A stretch of DNA of 64,000 nucleotides from Oscillospiraceae bacterium (lineage in GTDB: Bacteria > Bacillota > Clostridia > Oscillospirales > Oscillospiraceae), in assembly GCA_022846075.1 (NCBI GenBank), contig AP025582.1:1984001-2048000 (forward strand), in the 5' to 3' direction. Shown here piece by piece: positions 17,920 through 25,617 of this stretch. The notes under the pieces were generated by a model that worked only from the letters and a program-made list of their open reading frames with translations, made no database searches and was not told the DNA's origin. A program made the position numbers and the translations under genes. The stretch's first letter is position 1, and every line of letters starts with the position of its first letter.

Positions 17920-18573
17920 TCAGCCGCCCGCGGCGAAGGGCTTCTCGTCGGCCAGCCCCTCCTGCTTGAGCAGATTTTCCATGACAGTGATGTCGGTGGA
18001 GATGTCCAGCGCCTCGTCGGCGAAAAGGGCGTCCAGCTGTTTATCAAAGGCGGAGACAATGGTCTCCATCATGGTCTCGATCCTGCCCATGGCGCCGCCG
18101 ATGTTGGCCCCCGCCACCCCGGCGTCGTCCATCCGGTCGTAGGCGTTGAGGAGCTTCAGGGTGGTGGGCAGGTAGTAATTCATGAATTTGCGGATCTGGG
18201 GTAGCTTCCCCGGGTGGGCCACCACATGGGAGATGATCTTCCTGGTGTCCTCCTCCAGGTGGTCGATCTGGGCGGAGATCTTCTCCCCGGGGATGTTGTC
18301 GTTCAGACGGCGCATCTCGGCCACCGCCCGGTCCCGCTCGGCGATGAGGGCATCCAGCTGGGCGTCCCCCGTGGTCTCCGGCTCCACCGGGTCGGGGACC
18401 TCAAAGACCTTGTCCGGGAAGAGCTTCTTCCCCACCAGGCCCCCTGCTGTGGACAGGCAGATGAGAATGATAAAATGGGTGAGCTTATAAAGGGGGAAAA
18501 ACAATCCCCAGATAAGCCACGCCGCCGCCGCCAGGTAGAGCGGCGCCGGAGAACGTTTGACCACTTTTGCCAT
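17920..18573 (-). CDS. xpaC: XpaC-like protein (5-bromo-4-chloroindolyl phosphate hydrolysis family)
   Basis: A 217-residue protein. Two N-terminal hydrophobic helices (LYLAAAAWLIWGLFFPLY; THFIILICLSTAGGLVG) precede a cytoplasmic helical domain with DALIAERDRAVAEMRRL, KLPQIRKFMNYYLPTTLKLL and DITVMENLLKQEGL, the pattern of XpaC. MAKVVKRSP at 18573 is the chosen start because TAGGAGGAG lies 7 bases upstream. It is first gene of a five-gene minus-strand run ending at 14145. Confidence 0.85.
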   Translation of the reverse strand: MAKVVKRSPAPLYLAAAAWLIWGLFFPLYKLTHFIILICLSTAGGLVGKKLFPDKVFEVPDPVEPETTGDAQLDALIAERDRAVAEMRRLNDNIPGEKISAQIDHLEEDTRKIISHVVAHPGKLPQIRKFMNYYLPTTLKLLNAYDRMDDAGVAGANIGGAMGRIETMMETIVSAFDKQLDALFADEALDISTDITVMENLLKQEGLADEKPFAAGG

Positions 18574-18721
18574 GGCGTCTCCTCCTATTGCGGGGAAACA
18601 CTTCCCCATTTAAATTCATTCTACCTTTTCACCCCTCCCATGTCAAGAAATGTGATAGGAATTCACATTTCCTTCATGTCTTCCCCCGGTCTGCCGCCCT
18701 TCCCTTTTTCCCTTCCAGACG

Positions 18722-18750
18722 TTGACTTTCCCCCTGAAAAATTATATGAT
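18722..18750 (+). promoter_or_regulatory. ilvA promoter
   Basis: TTGACT at 18722-18727, a 17-base spacer, TATGAT at 18745-18750. Predicted transcription start is about 30 bases before the ATG. Confidence 0.78.
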
Positions 18751-18786
18751 AATGAGAAATTCCTACGGAAAGAAGATGGTCTCCCC

Positions 18787-20004
18787 ATGATGACTCTGGA
18801 AGATTTTAAAGCCGCCCGGAAAGTGCTGGACGGCGTGATCGCGCCCACCCATCTGGTCCCAAGCCCCGCCTTTTCCAAGGCCACGGGCAACCACGTATAC
18901 CTGAAACCGGAGAACATGCAGATCACGGGCGCTTATAAGATCCGGGGAGCCTATTTCAAGATCAGCACCCTCACTGACGAGCAGAAGGCCAAGGGCCTCA
19001 TCACCGCCTCCGCGGGCAACCACGCCCAGGGAGTGGCCTACGCCGCCCAGCGCGCGGGGGTGGCCGCCACCATCGTCATGCCCACCACCACCCCCCTGGT
19101 GAAGGTGAACAACACCAAGGACTACGGCGCCGCGGTGGTCCTCCACGGGGAGACCTTCGACGATGCCGCCGCCAAGGCCCAGGAGTTGGTGGAAGAGCAG
19201 GGCTACACCTACATCCCCCCCTTCAATGACCTGACCGTGGCCACCGGCCAGGGTACCATCTCCTACGAGATCTTCTCCGACCTGCCCGACGTGGACATGA
19301 TCCTGGTCCCCATCGGGGGCGGCGGCCTGGCCGCCGGCGTGTCCACCCTGGCCAAGCTCCTCAATCCCAAGGTGAAGGTCATCGGCGTGGAGCCCACCGG
19401 CGCCGCCTGCATGAGGGCCAGCCGGAAGGCGGGCAAGGTGGTCACCCTTCCCAAGGTGGACACCATCGCCGACGGCGTGGCCGTCAAGACCCCCGGCGAC
19501 CTGGTTTTCCCCTACATCCAGGAGAACGTGGACGAGATCATCACCATCGACGACTCCGAGCTGGTGGACGCCTTCCTGGACATGATGGAGAAGCACAAGA
19601 TGATCGTGGAGAACGCCGGGCTTCTCACCGTGGCCGCCCTCAAGCATCTGAAGGCCGAGGGCAAAAACGTGGTCCCCGTCCTCTCCGGCGGCAATATGGA
19701 CGTCATTACCGTCTCCTCCCTGGTTCAGCACGGCCTGATGGGCCGGGGCCGCATCTTCACCTTCTCGGTGATGCTCCCCGACCGGCCCGGCGAGCTGCTG
19801 CGGGTGGCCGGCGTGGTGGCCGGCGAGAACGGCAACATCATCAAACTGGAGCACAACCAGTTCGTCAATCTGAACCGCCAGGCGGGGGTGGAGCTGAAGG
19901 TCACATTGGAGGCCTTCGGCCAGGAGCACAAGGCCCAGATCATGGCCGCCCTCAAGAAGGCGGGCTATACCGCCCGGGAGACCAGCACCACCGAGGTCTA
20001 TTGA
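18787..20004 (+). CDS. ilvA: Threonine ammonia-lyase with C-terminal ACT domain
   Basis: A PLP enzyme that deaminates threonine to 2-oxobutyrate, feeding isoleucine synthesis or propionate formation. 405 residues. PLP lysine in ENMQITGAYKIRGAY; SAGNHAQGVAYAA and IPIGGGG-type phosphate loop (LVPIGGGGLAAGVSTL); C-terminal ACT domain begins near MLPDRPGELLRVAGVV. The ATG at 18787 fits the promoter (TTGACT/TATGAT), which excludes longer in-frame starts; the Shine-Dalgarno (GGAAAGAAG) is weak. The catabolic (tdcB-like) form has a similar length, so the biosynthetic role is inferred from the other ilv genes nearby. Confidence 0.92.
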   Translation: MMTLEDFKAARKVLDGVIAPTHLVPSPAFSKATGNHVYLKPENMQITGAYKIRGAYFKISTLTDEQKAKGLITASAGNHAQGVAYAAQRAGVAATIVMPTTTPLVKVNNTKDYGAAVVLHGETFDDAAAKAQELVEEQGYTYIPPFNDLTVATGQGTISYEIFSDLPDVDMILVPIGGGGLAAGVSTLAKLLNPKVKVIGVEPTGAACMRASRKAGKVVTLPKVDTIADGVAVKTPGDLVFPYIQENVDEIITIDDSELVDAFLDMMEKHKMIVENAGLLTVAALKHLKAEGKNVVPVLSGGNMDVITVSSLVQHGLMGRGRIFTFSVMLPDRPGELLRVAGVVAGENGNIIKLEHNQFVNLNRQAGVELKVTLEAFGQEHKAQIMAALKKAGYTARETSTTEVY

Positions 20005-20317
20005 GCCCGGACAGCATTTGCCCCCGGCCGGGCGAAGCCGGCCGGGGGCTATATGATGCGGCGCCGACAAGCCGCGGCCGCCGTGGCCGGAGCCGTGGGT
20101 CTGGCTGTCTGGGGAAGACCGGCGGGGGCAGGTCGGGCATCCGCTTAGTGTATCCTATGACCGGGCCAGGCCCCCGGTTCTCGCCGGAAGGGGCCCGCTC
20201 CATTTTGCTTCCGGCGCGGGTGGGCCGAAAGCTCCATATCCGCAGGCTCCTTCCTCCTTTCCCCACAAAATGGTTCCATTTTGTGGGGCCCCATTTTGAT
20301 TCGAAAGGACGATCCCT
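20005..20317 (+). other. 313-base intergenic region rich in inverted repeats, before rpe
   Basis: No convincing gene. It holds a GC hairpin at 20020-20049 (GCCCCCGGCCGG/CCGGCCGGGGGC) that may end ilvA transcription although no T-run follows; CGCCGGAAG (20182-20190) with its complement CTTCCGGCG (20208-20216); and a perfect palindrome CCCCACAAAATGG-TT-CCATTTTGTGGGG at 20261-20288, just before the rpe ribosome binding site. The motif CATTTTG/CAAAATG recurs four times. A structured leader or operator is possible. Confidence 0.5.
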
Positions 20318-20965
20318 ATGGTGAAGATCGCGCCCTCCATCCTCTCCGCCGACTTCTGCAACCTGGAGCGGGACATCCAAAGGGTTTCCACCGCCGACTG
20401 GCTCCATGTGGACGTGATGGACGGCATGTTCGTCCCCAACATCTCCATCGGCGTACCGGTGGTCCAGTCTATCCGCGCCCATACCGATATGTTCCTGGAC
20501 ACCCACCTGATGGTGGAAAAGCCGGGGCGGTACGTGGAGGCCTTCGCCAAGGCGGGGGCCGACCTTCTCTCCATCCACCTGGAGGCGGATATGCCCCCCG
20601 CCATCCACGCCGCCTTGGACCAGATGGAGGCCCTGGGGGTCAAGAAGGGCATCGTCCTGCGGCCCATCACCGCCGCCGAGGCGGTGGTCCCCTACCTGGA
20701 GCGGGGGCTTGACCTCATTCTGGTCATGACGGTGGAGCCCGGCTTCGGGGGCCAGTCCTTCATGGCCGACCAGCTCCCCAAGATTTCCGCTATCCGGGCC
20801 CTCATCGACCGGTACTGCCCCGGCTGCCGCCTGGAGGTGGACGGCGGGGTCAACGCCAAGACCGCCAAGGACTGCATCGCCGCCGGAGCCGACGTGCTGG
20901 TGGCGGGCTCCGCCATCTACGGCGCCGCCGATATCCCCGCCGCCATCGCCGCCCTGCGCGGATAA
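20318..20965 (+). CDS. rpe: Ribulose-phosphate 3-epimerase
   Basis: A TIM-barrel enzyme interconverting ribulose-5-phosphate and xylulose-5-phosphate. 215 residues, standard length. Signatures: KIAPSILSADFCNLERDI, HVDVMDGMFVPN (metal His/Asp), DTHLMVEKP, MTVEPGFGGQSF, EVDGGVNAKTA and GSAIYG. AAAGGA is 7 bases from the ATG. recR follows after 32 bases on the same strand. Confidence 0.96.
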   Translation: MVKIAPSILSADFCNLERDIQRVSTADWLHVDVMDGMFVPNISIGVPVVQSIRAHTDMFLDTHLMVEKPGRYVEAFAKAGADLLSIHLEADMPPAIHAALDQMEALGVKKGIVLRPITAAEAVVPYLERGLDLILVMTVEPGFGGQSFMADQLPKISAIRALIDRYCPGCRLEVDGGVNAKTAKDCIAAGADVLVAGSAIYGAADIPAAIAALRG

Positions 20966-20997
20966 CCACTCCCCATCTCACAACGGAGGTCCTTCCC

Positions 20998-21600
20998 ATG
21001 GAATATTTTCCCCCCGCCCTGGAAGCCCTGGTAGAACAGTTCGCCCGCCTCCCCGGCGTGGGCAAAAAGTCCGCCCAGCGGTTGGCCTTCTTCGTCCTGG
21101 GCCTCCCCACCGAGGAGACCCAGGCCTTTGCCGACGCCATCGTGGCCGCCAAATCCTCCATCGCCCTGTGTCCGGTGTGCCGCAACTTCACCGAGGGGGA
21201 AGGATTGTGCCCCATCTGCCGCAGCTCCAAACGGGACGAGGCCACCGTCTGCGTGGTGGCCGACCCCAAGGACGTGGTGGCCCTGGAGCGCTCCCGGGAA
21301 TACACCGGCTGTTACCACGTGCTCCACGGGGTCATCTCCCCCATGAACCACGTGGGGCCCGACGACCTGCACATCAAGGAGCTGCTGGACCGGGTGGCCG
21401 GGGGAGATATCCGGGAGGTCATCATGGCCACCAACCCCACCACCGAGGGGGAGGCCACAGCCATGTACCTGTCCCGGCTGCTGAAGCCCTTCGGGGTCAA
21501 GGTCACCCGCCTGGCCTACGGCGTCCCCGTGGGCGGGCAGCTGGAATTTGCCGACGACGCCACCCTGGGCCGGGCTCTGGAGGGCCGCCGGGAAATGTAA
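20998..21600 (+). CDS. recR: Recombination mediator protein RecR
   Basis: A 200-residue RecR acting with RecF/RecO to load RecA at gaps. N-terminal helix-hairpin-helix (FARLPGVGKKSAQRLAFF), a four-cysteine zinc finger (CPVCRNFTEGEGLCPIC), a TOPRIM domain starting CVVADPKDVVALE with EVIMATNPTTEGEATA, and the C-terminal VTRLAYGVPVGGQLEFADD. ACGGAGG precedes the ATG. dnaX is not upstream in this window; the preceding gene is rpe. Confidence 0.97.
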   Translation: MEYFPPALEALVEQFARLPGVGKKSAQRLAFFVLGLPTEETQAFADAIVAAKSSIALCPVCRNFTEGEGLCPICRSSKRDEATVCVVADPKDVVALERSREYTGCYHVLHGVISPMNHVGPDDLHIKELLDRVAGGDIREVIMATNPTTEGEATAMYLSRLLKPFGVKVTRLAYGVPVGGQLEFADDATLGRALEGRREM

Positions 21601-21614
21601 GTGAATCAAGGAAC

Positions 21615-21685
21615 GCGGGCGGATATTATCCGCCCCTACATGGGACGCAGTGTCCGATTCGTAGGGGCGGATAGCATCCGCCCGC
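21615..21685. repeat. Interspersed palindromic repeat, copy 1 (paired halves)
   Basis: The left half GCGGGCGGATA..CCTAC (21615-21639) and right half GTAGGGGCGGATAGCATCC..GC (21661-21685) are inverted relative to each other, and each half is itself palindromic (GGGCGGATA-TATCCGCCC type). Copies occur also at 45441-45503 and, as a single half, at 63670-63694, always between genes. Confidence 0.85.
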
Positions 21686-21710
21686 TTATCAAAGGAAGGA
21701 GGAAAACCCT

Positions 21711-22955
21711 ATGTCCCAGGGCAGACTGTTCGAGCTGGTCTACCTCCTGCTGGAGCGTGGGCAAATGACCGCCAAGGAGCTCTCGGAGCGGTTCGAGGTA
21801 TCCATCCGCACCATCTACCGGGATGTGGACGCCCTCTCCGCCGCCGGGGTGCCGGTGTATGCCACCCCCGGCCGGAACGGCGGCGTAGCCCTTATGGACC
21901 ACTACGTTTTGAGCAAGGCCGCCCTCACCGACGACGAGCAGTCCCAGCTCCTCACCGCCCTGCGCTCCCTGGCCGGGGACGACGCCCTGGGCTCGTCGGA
22001 GACCCTCTCCAAGCTCTCCGCCCTCTTCCGCCGGGACCAGCCTGACTGGCTCCAGGTGGACATGTCCCGCTGGGGAAATTCCCCCGACGGGAAAGCCAAG
22101 TTCGCCGCCCTGAAAGACGCCATCCTAACCCGCAAGGTCATCTCCTTTACCTATGTCAGCTCCTACGGCCAGACCACCGCCCGTCAGGCCCTCCCCGCCA
22201 GGCTGGTTTTTAAAGGGCAGGCCTGGTACCTACAAGGTTTTTGCCTTGACAAGCAGGCTTACCGCACCTTCAAGGTCTCCCGGATGCTGGAGCTGTCCGT
22301 CACCGGCCAGACCTTCTCCACCCCTCTGTCGCCGCCCCCCATCGACGACCCGGAGGCCGCCGCCCCCTGCCCGGTGGACCTGCGGCTGCGGTTCCCCCCC
22401 ACCCAGGCTTTCCGGGTCTACGACGAATTCGGGGAATCCAGCGTCAAGGCCCTGCCCGACGGGTCTTTGGAGGTCTCCGTCTCCTTCCCGGAGGACAACT
22501 GGGTCTACGGCTACCTTCTCTCCTTCGGCCTGGGGGTGGAGGTGCTGGAGCCGGAGCGGATGCGCCTGGGGCTGGGCGCCCTGGCGCACAAAATTTCGGC
22601 CCACTGCAAAAACCCTGACACAGGATGTCAGGGTTTCGGTGCTACCATGGGGACATCACAAACAAAGGAGGACGTTTTCATGAACGCCGACCAAACCTTC
22701 TGCCAATCCTGCGGCATGCCCCTGACCGATCCCACCCAGAGAGGTGCCGAGAAGGACGGGACCCCCAGCCCCCACTACTGCAAATACTGCTACCAGGACG
22801 GCGCCTTTACCGGAGAGATGACCATGGAGGAGATGATCGCCTTCTGCGCCCCCATGATGGCCCAGTCCAACCCCGATATGACCGAGGAACAGGCCAAGGA
22901 GCAGATGCGCAAGTTCTTCCCCCTGCTTCTGCGCTGGAAAGAGGCGGATAAATGA
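21711..22955 (+). CDS. YafY/DeoR-type WYL regulator, open into a downstream zinc-ribbon protein
   Basis: A 414-residue open frame. The N-terminal HTH_11 domain (ELVYLLLERGQMTAKELSERF, SIRTIYRDVDALSAAGVPVYA) and a WYL domain (VISFTYVSSYGQTTARQALP, AWYLQGFCLDKQAYRTFKVSRM) make a normal ~300-residue regulator ending near LGALAHKISAHC. After that the frame runs without stop through an 11-bp-arm palindrome and a strong ribosome binding site into a separate zinc-ribbon protein (from 22680). The junction residues look like translated regulatory DNA, so a stop codon was probably lost or missed. A true fusion cannot be excluded. Confidence 0.8.
   Translation: MSQGRLFELVYLLLERGQMTAKELSERFEVSIRTIYRDVDALSAAGVPVYATPGRNGGVALMDHYVLSKAALTDDEQSQLLTALRSLAGDDALGSSETLSKLSALFRRDQPDWLQVDMSRWGNSPDGKAKFAALKDAILTRKVISFTYVSSYGQTTARQALPARLVFKGQAWYLQGFCLDKQAYRTFKVSRMLELSVTGQTFSTPLSPPPIDDPEAAAPCPVDLRLRFPPTQAFRVYDEFGESSVKALPDGSLEVSVSFPEDNWVYGYLLSFGLGVEVLEPERMRLGLGALAHKISAHCKNPDTGCQGFGATMGTSQTKEDVFMNADQTFCQSCGMPLTDPTQRGAEKDGTPSPHYCKYCYQDGAFTGEMTMEEMIAFCAPMMAQSNPDMTEEQAKEQMRKFFPLLLRWKEADK
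22610..22636. promoter_or_regulatory. Palindromic operator or hairpin between regulator and zinc-ribbon gene
   Basis: AAACCCTGACA (22610-22620), a 5-base spacer and TGTCAGGGTTT (22626-22636): perfect 11-base arms. The CTGACA/TGTCAG core resembles operators that I recall near YafY-type regulators of clostridia, but that is from memory. It lies inside the open frame. Confidence 0.6.
22680..22955 (+). CDS. Putative zinc-ribbon protein (likely separate start)
   Basis: A 91-residue product starting at ATG 22680, 7 bases after AAAGGAGGA. Zinc-ribbon cysteines are QTFCQSCGMPL near the start and HYCKYCYQDGAF in the middle; EMTMEEMIAFCAPMM follows. This pattern matches the putative zinc-ribbon family often encoded next to YafY and GyrI-like genes. 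It is in frame with the upstream regulator, but the ribosome binding site argues for independent translation. Its stop overlaps the next start (ATGA). Confidence 0.8.
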   Translation: MNADQTFCQSCGMPLTDPTQRGAEKDGTPSPHYCKYCYQDGAFTGEMTMEEMIAFCAPMMAQSNPDMTEEQAKEQMRKFFPLLLRWKEADK

Positions 22956-23407
22956 GTTATTCTCTCTCCTCTGTGACCCTCCGCGCCAACAACAGTGCGG
23001 AGGGTCTGGCCGCCGTCGGCGCTCTCTGGGGGGACGTCACCTCCGGCAAGCTCCCCCTGCTTTTCGACAGCGAGGGACAGTTTCAGCCCGGCGTCTCCCC
23101 TGTCTCCCTCTACCACAATTACGCCGGAGATGAGCGCGGGGACTACGACCTGACCATTCTGGCGGCTTCCTCCGGCTTCTTCACCGCTCTGGAGGAAAAA
23201 ACCGCCCAGGGGACCTACCGGAAGTATGAGGCGGAGGGTGAGGATCTGTCCGCCTGCGCCCGGAACGCCTGGGCTCTGGTTTGGGCCGACCAGCAGTCGG
23301 GGGCCCTCTGCCGGGCCTTTACCGAGGACTTCGAGAGCACCGTCCCCGGAGCCTATACCAAGGACGGGAAGGACCGGTGCTTCCTCTATATCGCGGTCAA
23401 GCCCTGA
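22952..23407 (+). CDS. GyrI-like / effector-binding domain protein
   Basis: A 151-residue protein of the GyrI/Cass2-like effector-binding fold: SLYHNYAGDERGDYDLTILAAS in the first half, YRKYEAEGEDLSACARNAWALVW, FESTVPGAYTKDGKDRCFLYIAVKP at the end. The start overlaps the zinc-ribbon stop by 4 bases, so the two are coupled. With the WYL regulator this makes a three-gene module likely to sense or sequester small hydrophobic molecules; ligand unknown. Confidence 0.8.
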   Translation: MSYSLSSVTLRANNSAEGLAAVGALWGDVTSGKLPLLFDSEGQFQPGVSPVSLYHNYAGDERGDYDLTILAASSGFFTALEEKTAQGTYRKYEAEGEDLSACARNAWALVWADQQSGALCRAFTEDFESTVPGAYTKDGKDRCFLYIAVKP

Positions 23408-23450
23408 CCGGCTCCGCCGTAAAACGGGGCCCGGCCTCTTCCGGCGGCCT

Positions 23451-23873
23451 TTACAGGTGCGCCCGCATGTACGCCCGGATAAATTTTTCCGACGGGGAGT
23501 AGAGCTTCTCCGGCAAATCGTGAAAGCTGAACCATCTCCACTCGTCCTGCTTGTCCGGCTCCATCACCCGGGCCTCCCCGCCGTGGCCGTTGGCGATCAC
23601 CTGGACGGTCACAAAATGCTTGTCCGGCTGGATATCATCCACGGCGCTGAAAATTTGAAGATCCCAAACCTCCAGGCCGGTCTCCTCCCGCACTTCCCGT
23701 TTGGCCCCTTCCAGGATCGTCTCGTGGTACTCCTGCTTCCCTCCGGGCAGGCACCAGGTGCCGGGCTCGTAGATCCCGCCCGTATCCTTCCCCTTCCTGA
23801 CCCGGTGTCCCAGCAGGACCCTATTTTCCCTGACGATCAATACTCCGATGCCGACTTGAATGATATGGTCCAT
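23451..23873 (-). CDS. NUDIX hydrolase
   Basis: A 140-residue NUDIX enzyme. The NUDIX box is intact (GGKQEYHETILEGAKREVREETGLE: G-x5-E-x7-REVREETG). The N-terminus IIQVGIGVLIVRENRVLLGHR and the GTWCLPGG lead-in resemble ADP-ribose/8-oxo-dGTPase-type members, but the substrate cannot be told. AAGGAG precedes the ATG. It is a single gene convergent with the GyrI-like gene. Confidence 0.93.
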   Translation of the reverse strand: MDHIIQVGIGVLIVRENRVLLGHRVRKGKDTGGIYEPGTWCLPGGKQEYHETILEGAKREVREETGLEVWDLQIFSAVDDIQPDKHFVTVQVIANGHGGEARVMEPDKQDEWRWFSFHDLPEKLYSPSEKFIRAYMRAHL

Positions 23874-24055
23874 CCCGACTCCTTTTCATTCTCCTGTAAT
23901 TTCCATTTTATCAAATGCGCCTTCTCCGTTCCGTGTGATCTGCAATCTTTTTATATACTATCATATCGGCCTGTTCTCCTCAAGGTCGTTTGGCGAAACG
24001 GCAAAGCTTTTACCATACACATTTATCCGCAAATGAGGACCAAAAAGTCCCCCTC

Positions 24056-24083
24056 TTGACAAATTCCCGCAAATCATTAAAAT
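24056..24083 (+). promoter_or_regulatory. Promoter of MATE gene 1
   Basis: TTGACA at 24056-24061, 16-base spacer, TAAAAT at 24078-24083. Predicted start near 24090, giving a leader of about 117 bases. Confidence 0.75.
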
Positions 24084-24089
24084 AGTACT

Positions 24090-24206
24090 GTTCATCGGAG
24101 GACGCGCGCCCCAGGGCATCAAGAGGCGCGTTGGCCGGATAAGATGGAGGACCGAGAGGTCCCCCTCTTATCCGGCTTTTTGAGTTTTTTGTTGGGAGGC
24201 CTTTTT
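24090..24206 (+). promoter_or_regulatory. Structured leader with attenuator-like terminator before MATE gene
   Basis: Between promoter and gene lie a hairpin CGCGCC (24105-24110)/GGCGCG (24125-24130) and then a strong intrinsic terminator: GCCGGATAAGA (24134-24144) with TCTTATCCGGC (24166-24176), inner helix GGACC/GGTCC with a GAGA loop, then T5-GAG-T6. The gene begins 31 bases beyond the stem. Transcription would have to pass this terminator to reach the pump, so conditional read-through is likely. I do not recognise a known riboswitch class. Confidence 0.65.
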
Positions 24207-25556
24207 ATGCGGCAAGACACCGCCGACTTTACCCGGGGGAGAATCTTTCTGCCCCTGCTGAAATTTTCCCTGCCCATCCTCATGGCCCTGGTCCTGCAGA
24301 CGGCCTACGGCGCCGTGGACCTCTGGATGGTGGGCAAATTCGCCACCTCCGCCGACGTGTCGGCGGTGTCCACCGGTAGCCAGCTGATGCAGTCCATCAC
24401 CTCCATCATCGCGGGCCTCACCATGGGGGCCACCGTCCTGCTGGGCCAGACGTTGGGGGAGGGGCGGAAGGAGGAGGCCGGTCCAGTCATCGGAAGCGGC
24501 ATCTGCCTCTTCGCCGCCATGGCCGTCCTGCTCACCGGCCTGACCCTGCTGGGGGCCGGGGGACTGGCCACCGTCACCCAGGCCCCGGCGGCCGCCTTTT
24601 CCCAGACCGTGTCCTACATCCGCGTCTGCGCCGGCGGGCTGGTGTTCATCACGGCCTATAACGTTTTCGGCAGCATCTTCCGGGGGCTGGGAGACTCCAA
24701 AACCCCGCTGATGACCGTCTTTATCGCCTGTATCGTTAACATCATAGGGGACTACATCCTGGTGCGGGTCTTCGGCCTGGGGGCCCTGGGGGCCGCCATC
24801 GCCACGGTGGCCGCCCAGGGGGTGAGCGTGGCGGTCTCCCTGCTGGTGGTCAGGCGGCGGGGCCTGCCCTTCCCCTTCTCCCGGAAGCACCTGCGCTTCC
24901 GGGGCGGCCACGTGGGCCGCATCTTCCGGCTGGGGGCCCCCATCGCCCTCCAGGACGGGCTGGTGTCCGTCTCCTTCCTGGTCATCCTGGCCATCGTCAA
25001 CTCTCTGGGCCTCACCGCCTCCGCCGGGATGGGCGTGGCGGAGAAGCTCTGCGGCTTCATTATGCTGGTGCCCTCCGCCTTCATGCAGTCCATGTCCGCC
25101 TTCGTGGCCCAGAACGTGGGGGCCGGGCGGCTGGACCGGGCGGGCAAGGCCCTGGGCCGGGGCATCCTCGCCTCCCTCTCCTTCGGCCTGGTCATCGGCT
25201 GCTTCGCCTTTTTCCGCGGCATCCTCCTCACCGGCTTTTTCACCCCGGACGCCGCCGTGGCGGCGGCGGGGGCGGATTATCTGCGGGCCTACGCCGTGGA
25301 CTGCCTTCTCACCTCCTTCCTCTTCCCCTTCATCGGCTACTTTAACGGCCGGGGCCGCACCGCCTTCGTCATGCTCCAGGGCATCGTCGGGGCCTTCGGC
25401 GTCCGTATCCCCGTCTCTTTCCTTATGAGCCGGATCACCCCCGTCTCCCTCTTCCTGGTGGGCCTGGCCACCCCCTGCTCCTCCCTGGTGCAGATCGCCC
25501 TCTGCGGGGCATACTTCTTCTATCTCCACCGCCGGAGCAAACAGGAGACGGCCTGA
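24207..25556 (+). CDS. MATE family efflux transporter 1
   Basis: A 449-residue, 12-helix multidrug/toxin exporter coupled to Na+ or H+. Family features: N-terminal FTRGRIFLPLLKFSLPILMALVLQ, VDLWMVGKFATSADVSAVS, the AGLTMGATVLLGQTLGEG loop, GAYVFGSIFRGLGDSKTPLM-like segment (residues about 152-172) and AAAGADYLRAYAVDCLLTSF in the second half. ATG 24207 is chosen for the GGGAGG site at 24194-24199; an upstream in-frame ATG at 24144 lies in the attenuator. Substrate unknown. Confidence 0.93.
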   Translation: MRQDTADFTRGRIFLPLLKFSLPILMALVLQTAYGAVDLWMVGKFATSADVSAVSTGSQLMQSITSIIAGLTMGATVLLGQTLGEGRKEEAGPVIGSGICLFAAMAVLLTGLTLLGAGGLATVTQAPAAAFSQTVSYIRVCAGGLVFITAYNVFGSIFRGLGDSKTPLMTVFIACIVNIIGDYILVRVFGLGALGAAIATVAAQGVSVAVSLLVVRRRGLPFPFSRKHLRFRGGHVGRIFRLGAPIALQDGLVSVSFLVILAIVNSLGLTASAGMGVAEKLCGFIMLVPSAFMQSMSAFVAQNVGAGRLDRAGKALGRGILASLSFGLVIGCFAFFRGILLTGFFTPDAAVAAAGADYLRAYAVDCLLTSFLFPFIGYFNGRGRTAFVMLQGIVGAFGVRIPVSFLMSRITPVSLFLVGLATPCSSLVQIALCGAYFFYLHRRSKQETA

Positions 25557-25557
25557 T

Positions 25558-25586
25558 TTGCCTTTTCCCCGCGGGGATGCTATACT
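25558..25586 (+). promoter_or_regulatory. Promoter of GNAT-rsmA-DUF1905 unit
   Basis: TTGCCT at 25558-25563, 17-base spacer, TATACT at 25581-25586. Confidence 0.65.
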
Positions 25587-25617
25587 GTACCCAAATTTCT
25601 CATTGTGAGGTAACGAT

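Noticed and set aside
18214-18786. N-terminal extension of ilvA
   Set aside because: It would pass through the divergent xpaC gene and the ilvA promoter; the catalytic domain begins after 18787.
18763-20070. 435-codon minus-strand frame over ilvA
   Set aside because: Same GC shadow effect; no family signature.
24168-25529. 453-codon minus-strand frame over MATE gene 1
   Set aside because: Gly/Asp/Gln-rich shadow opposite a clear transporter.
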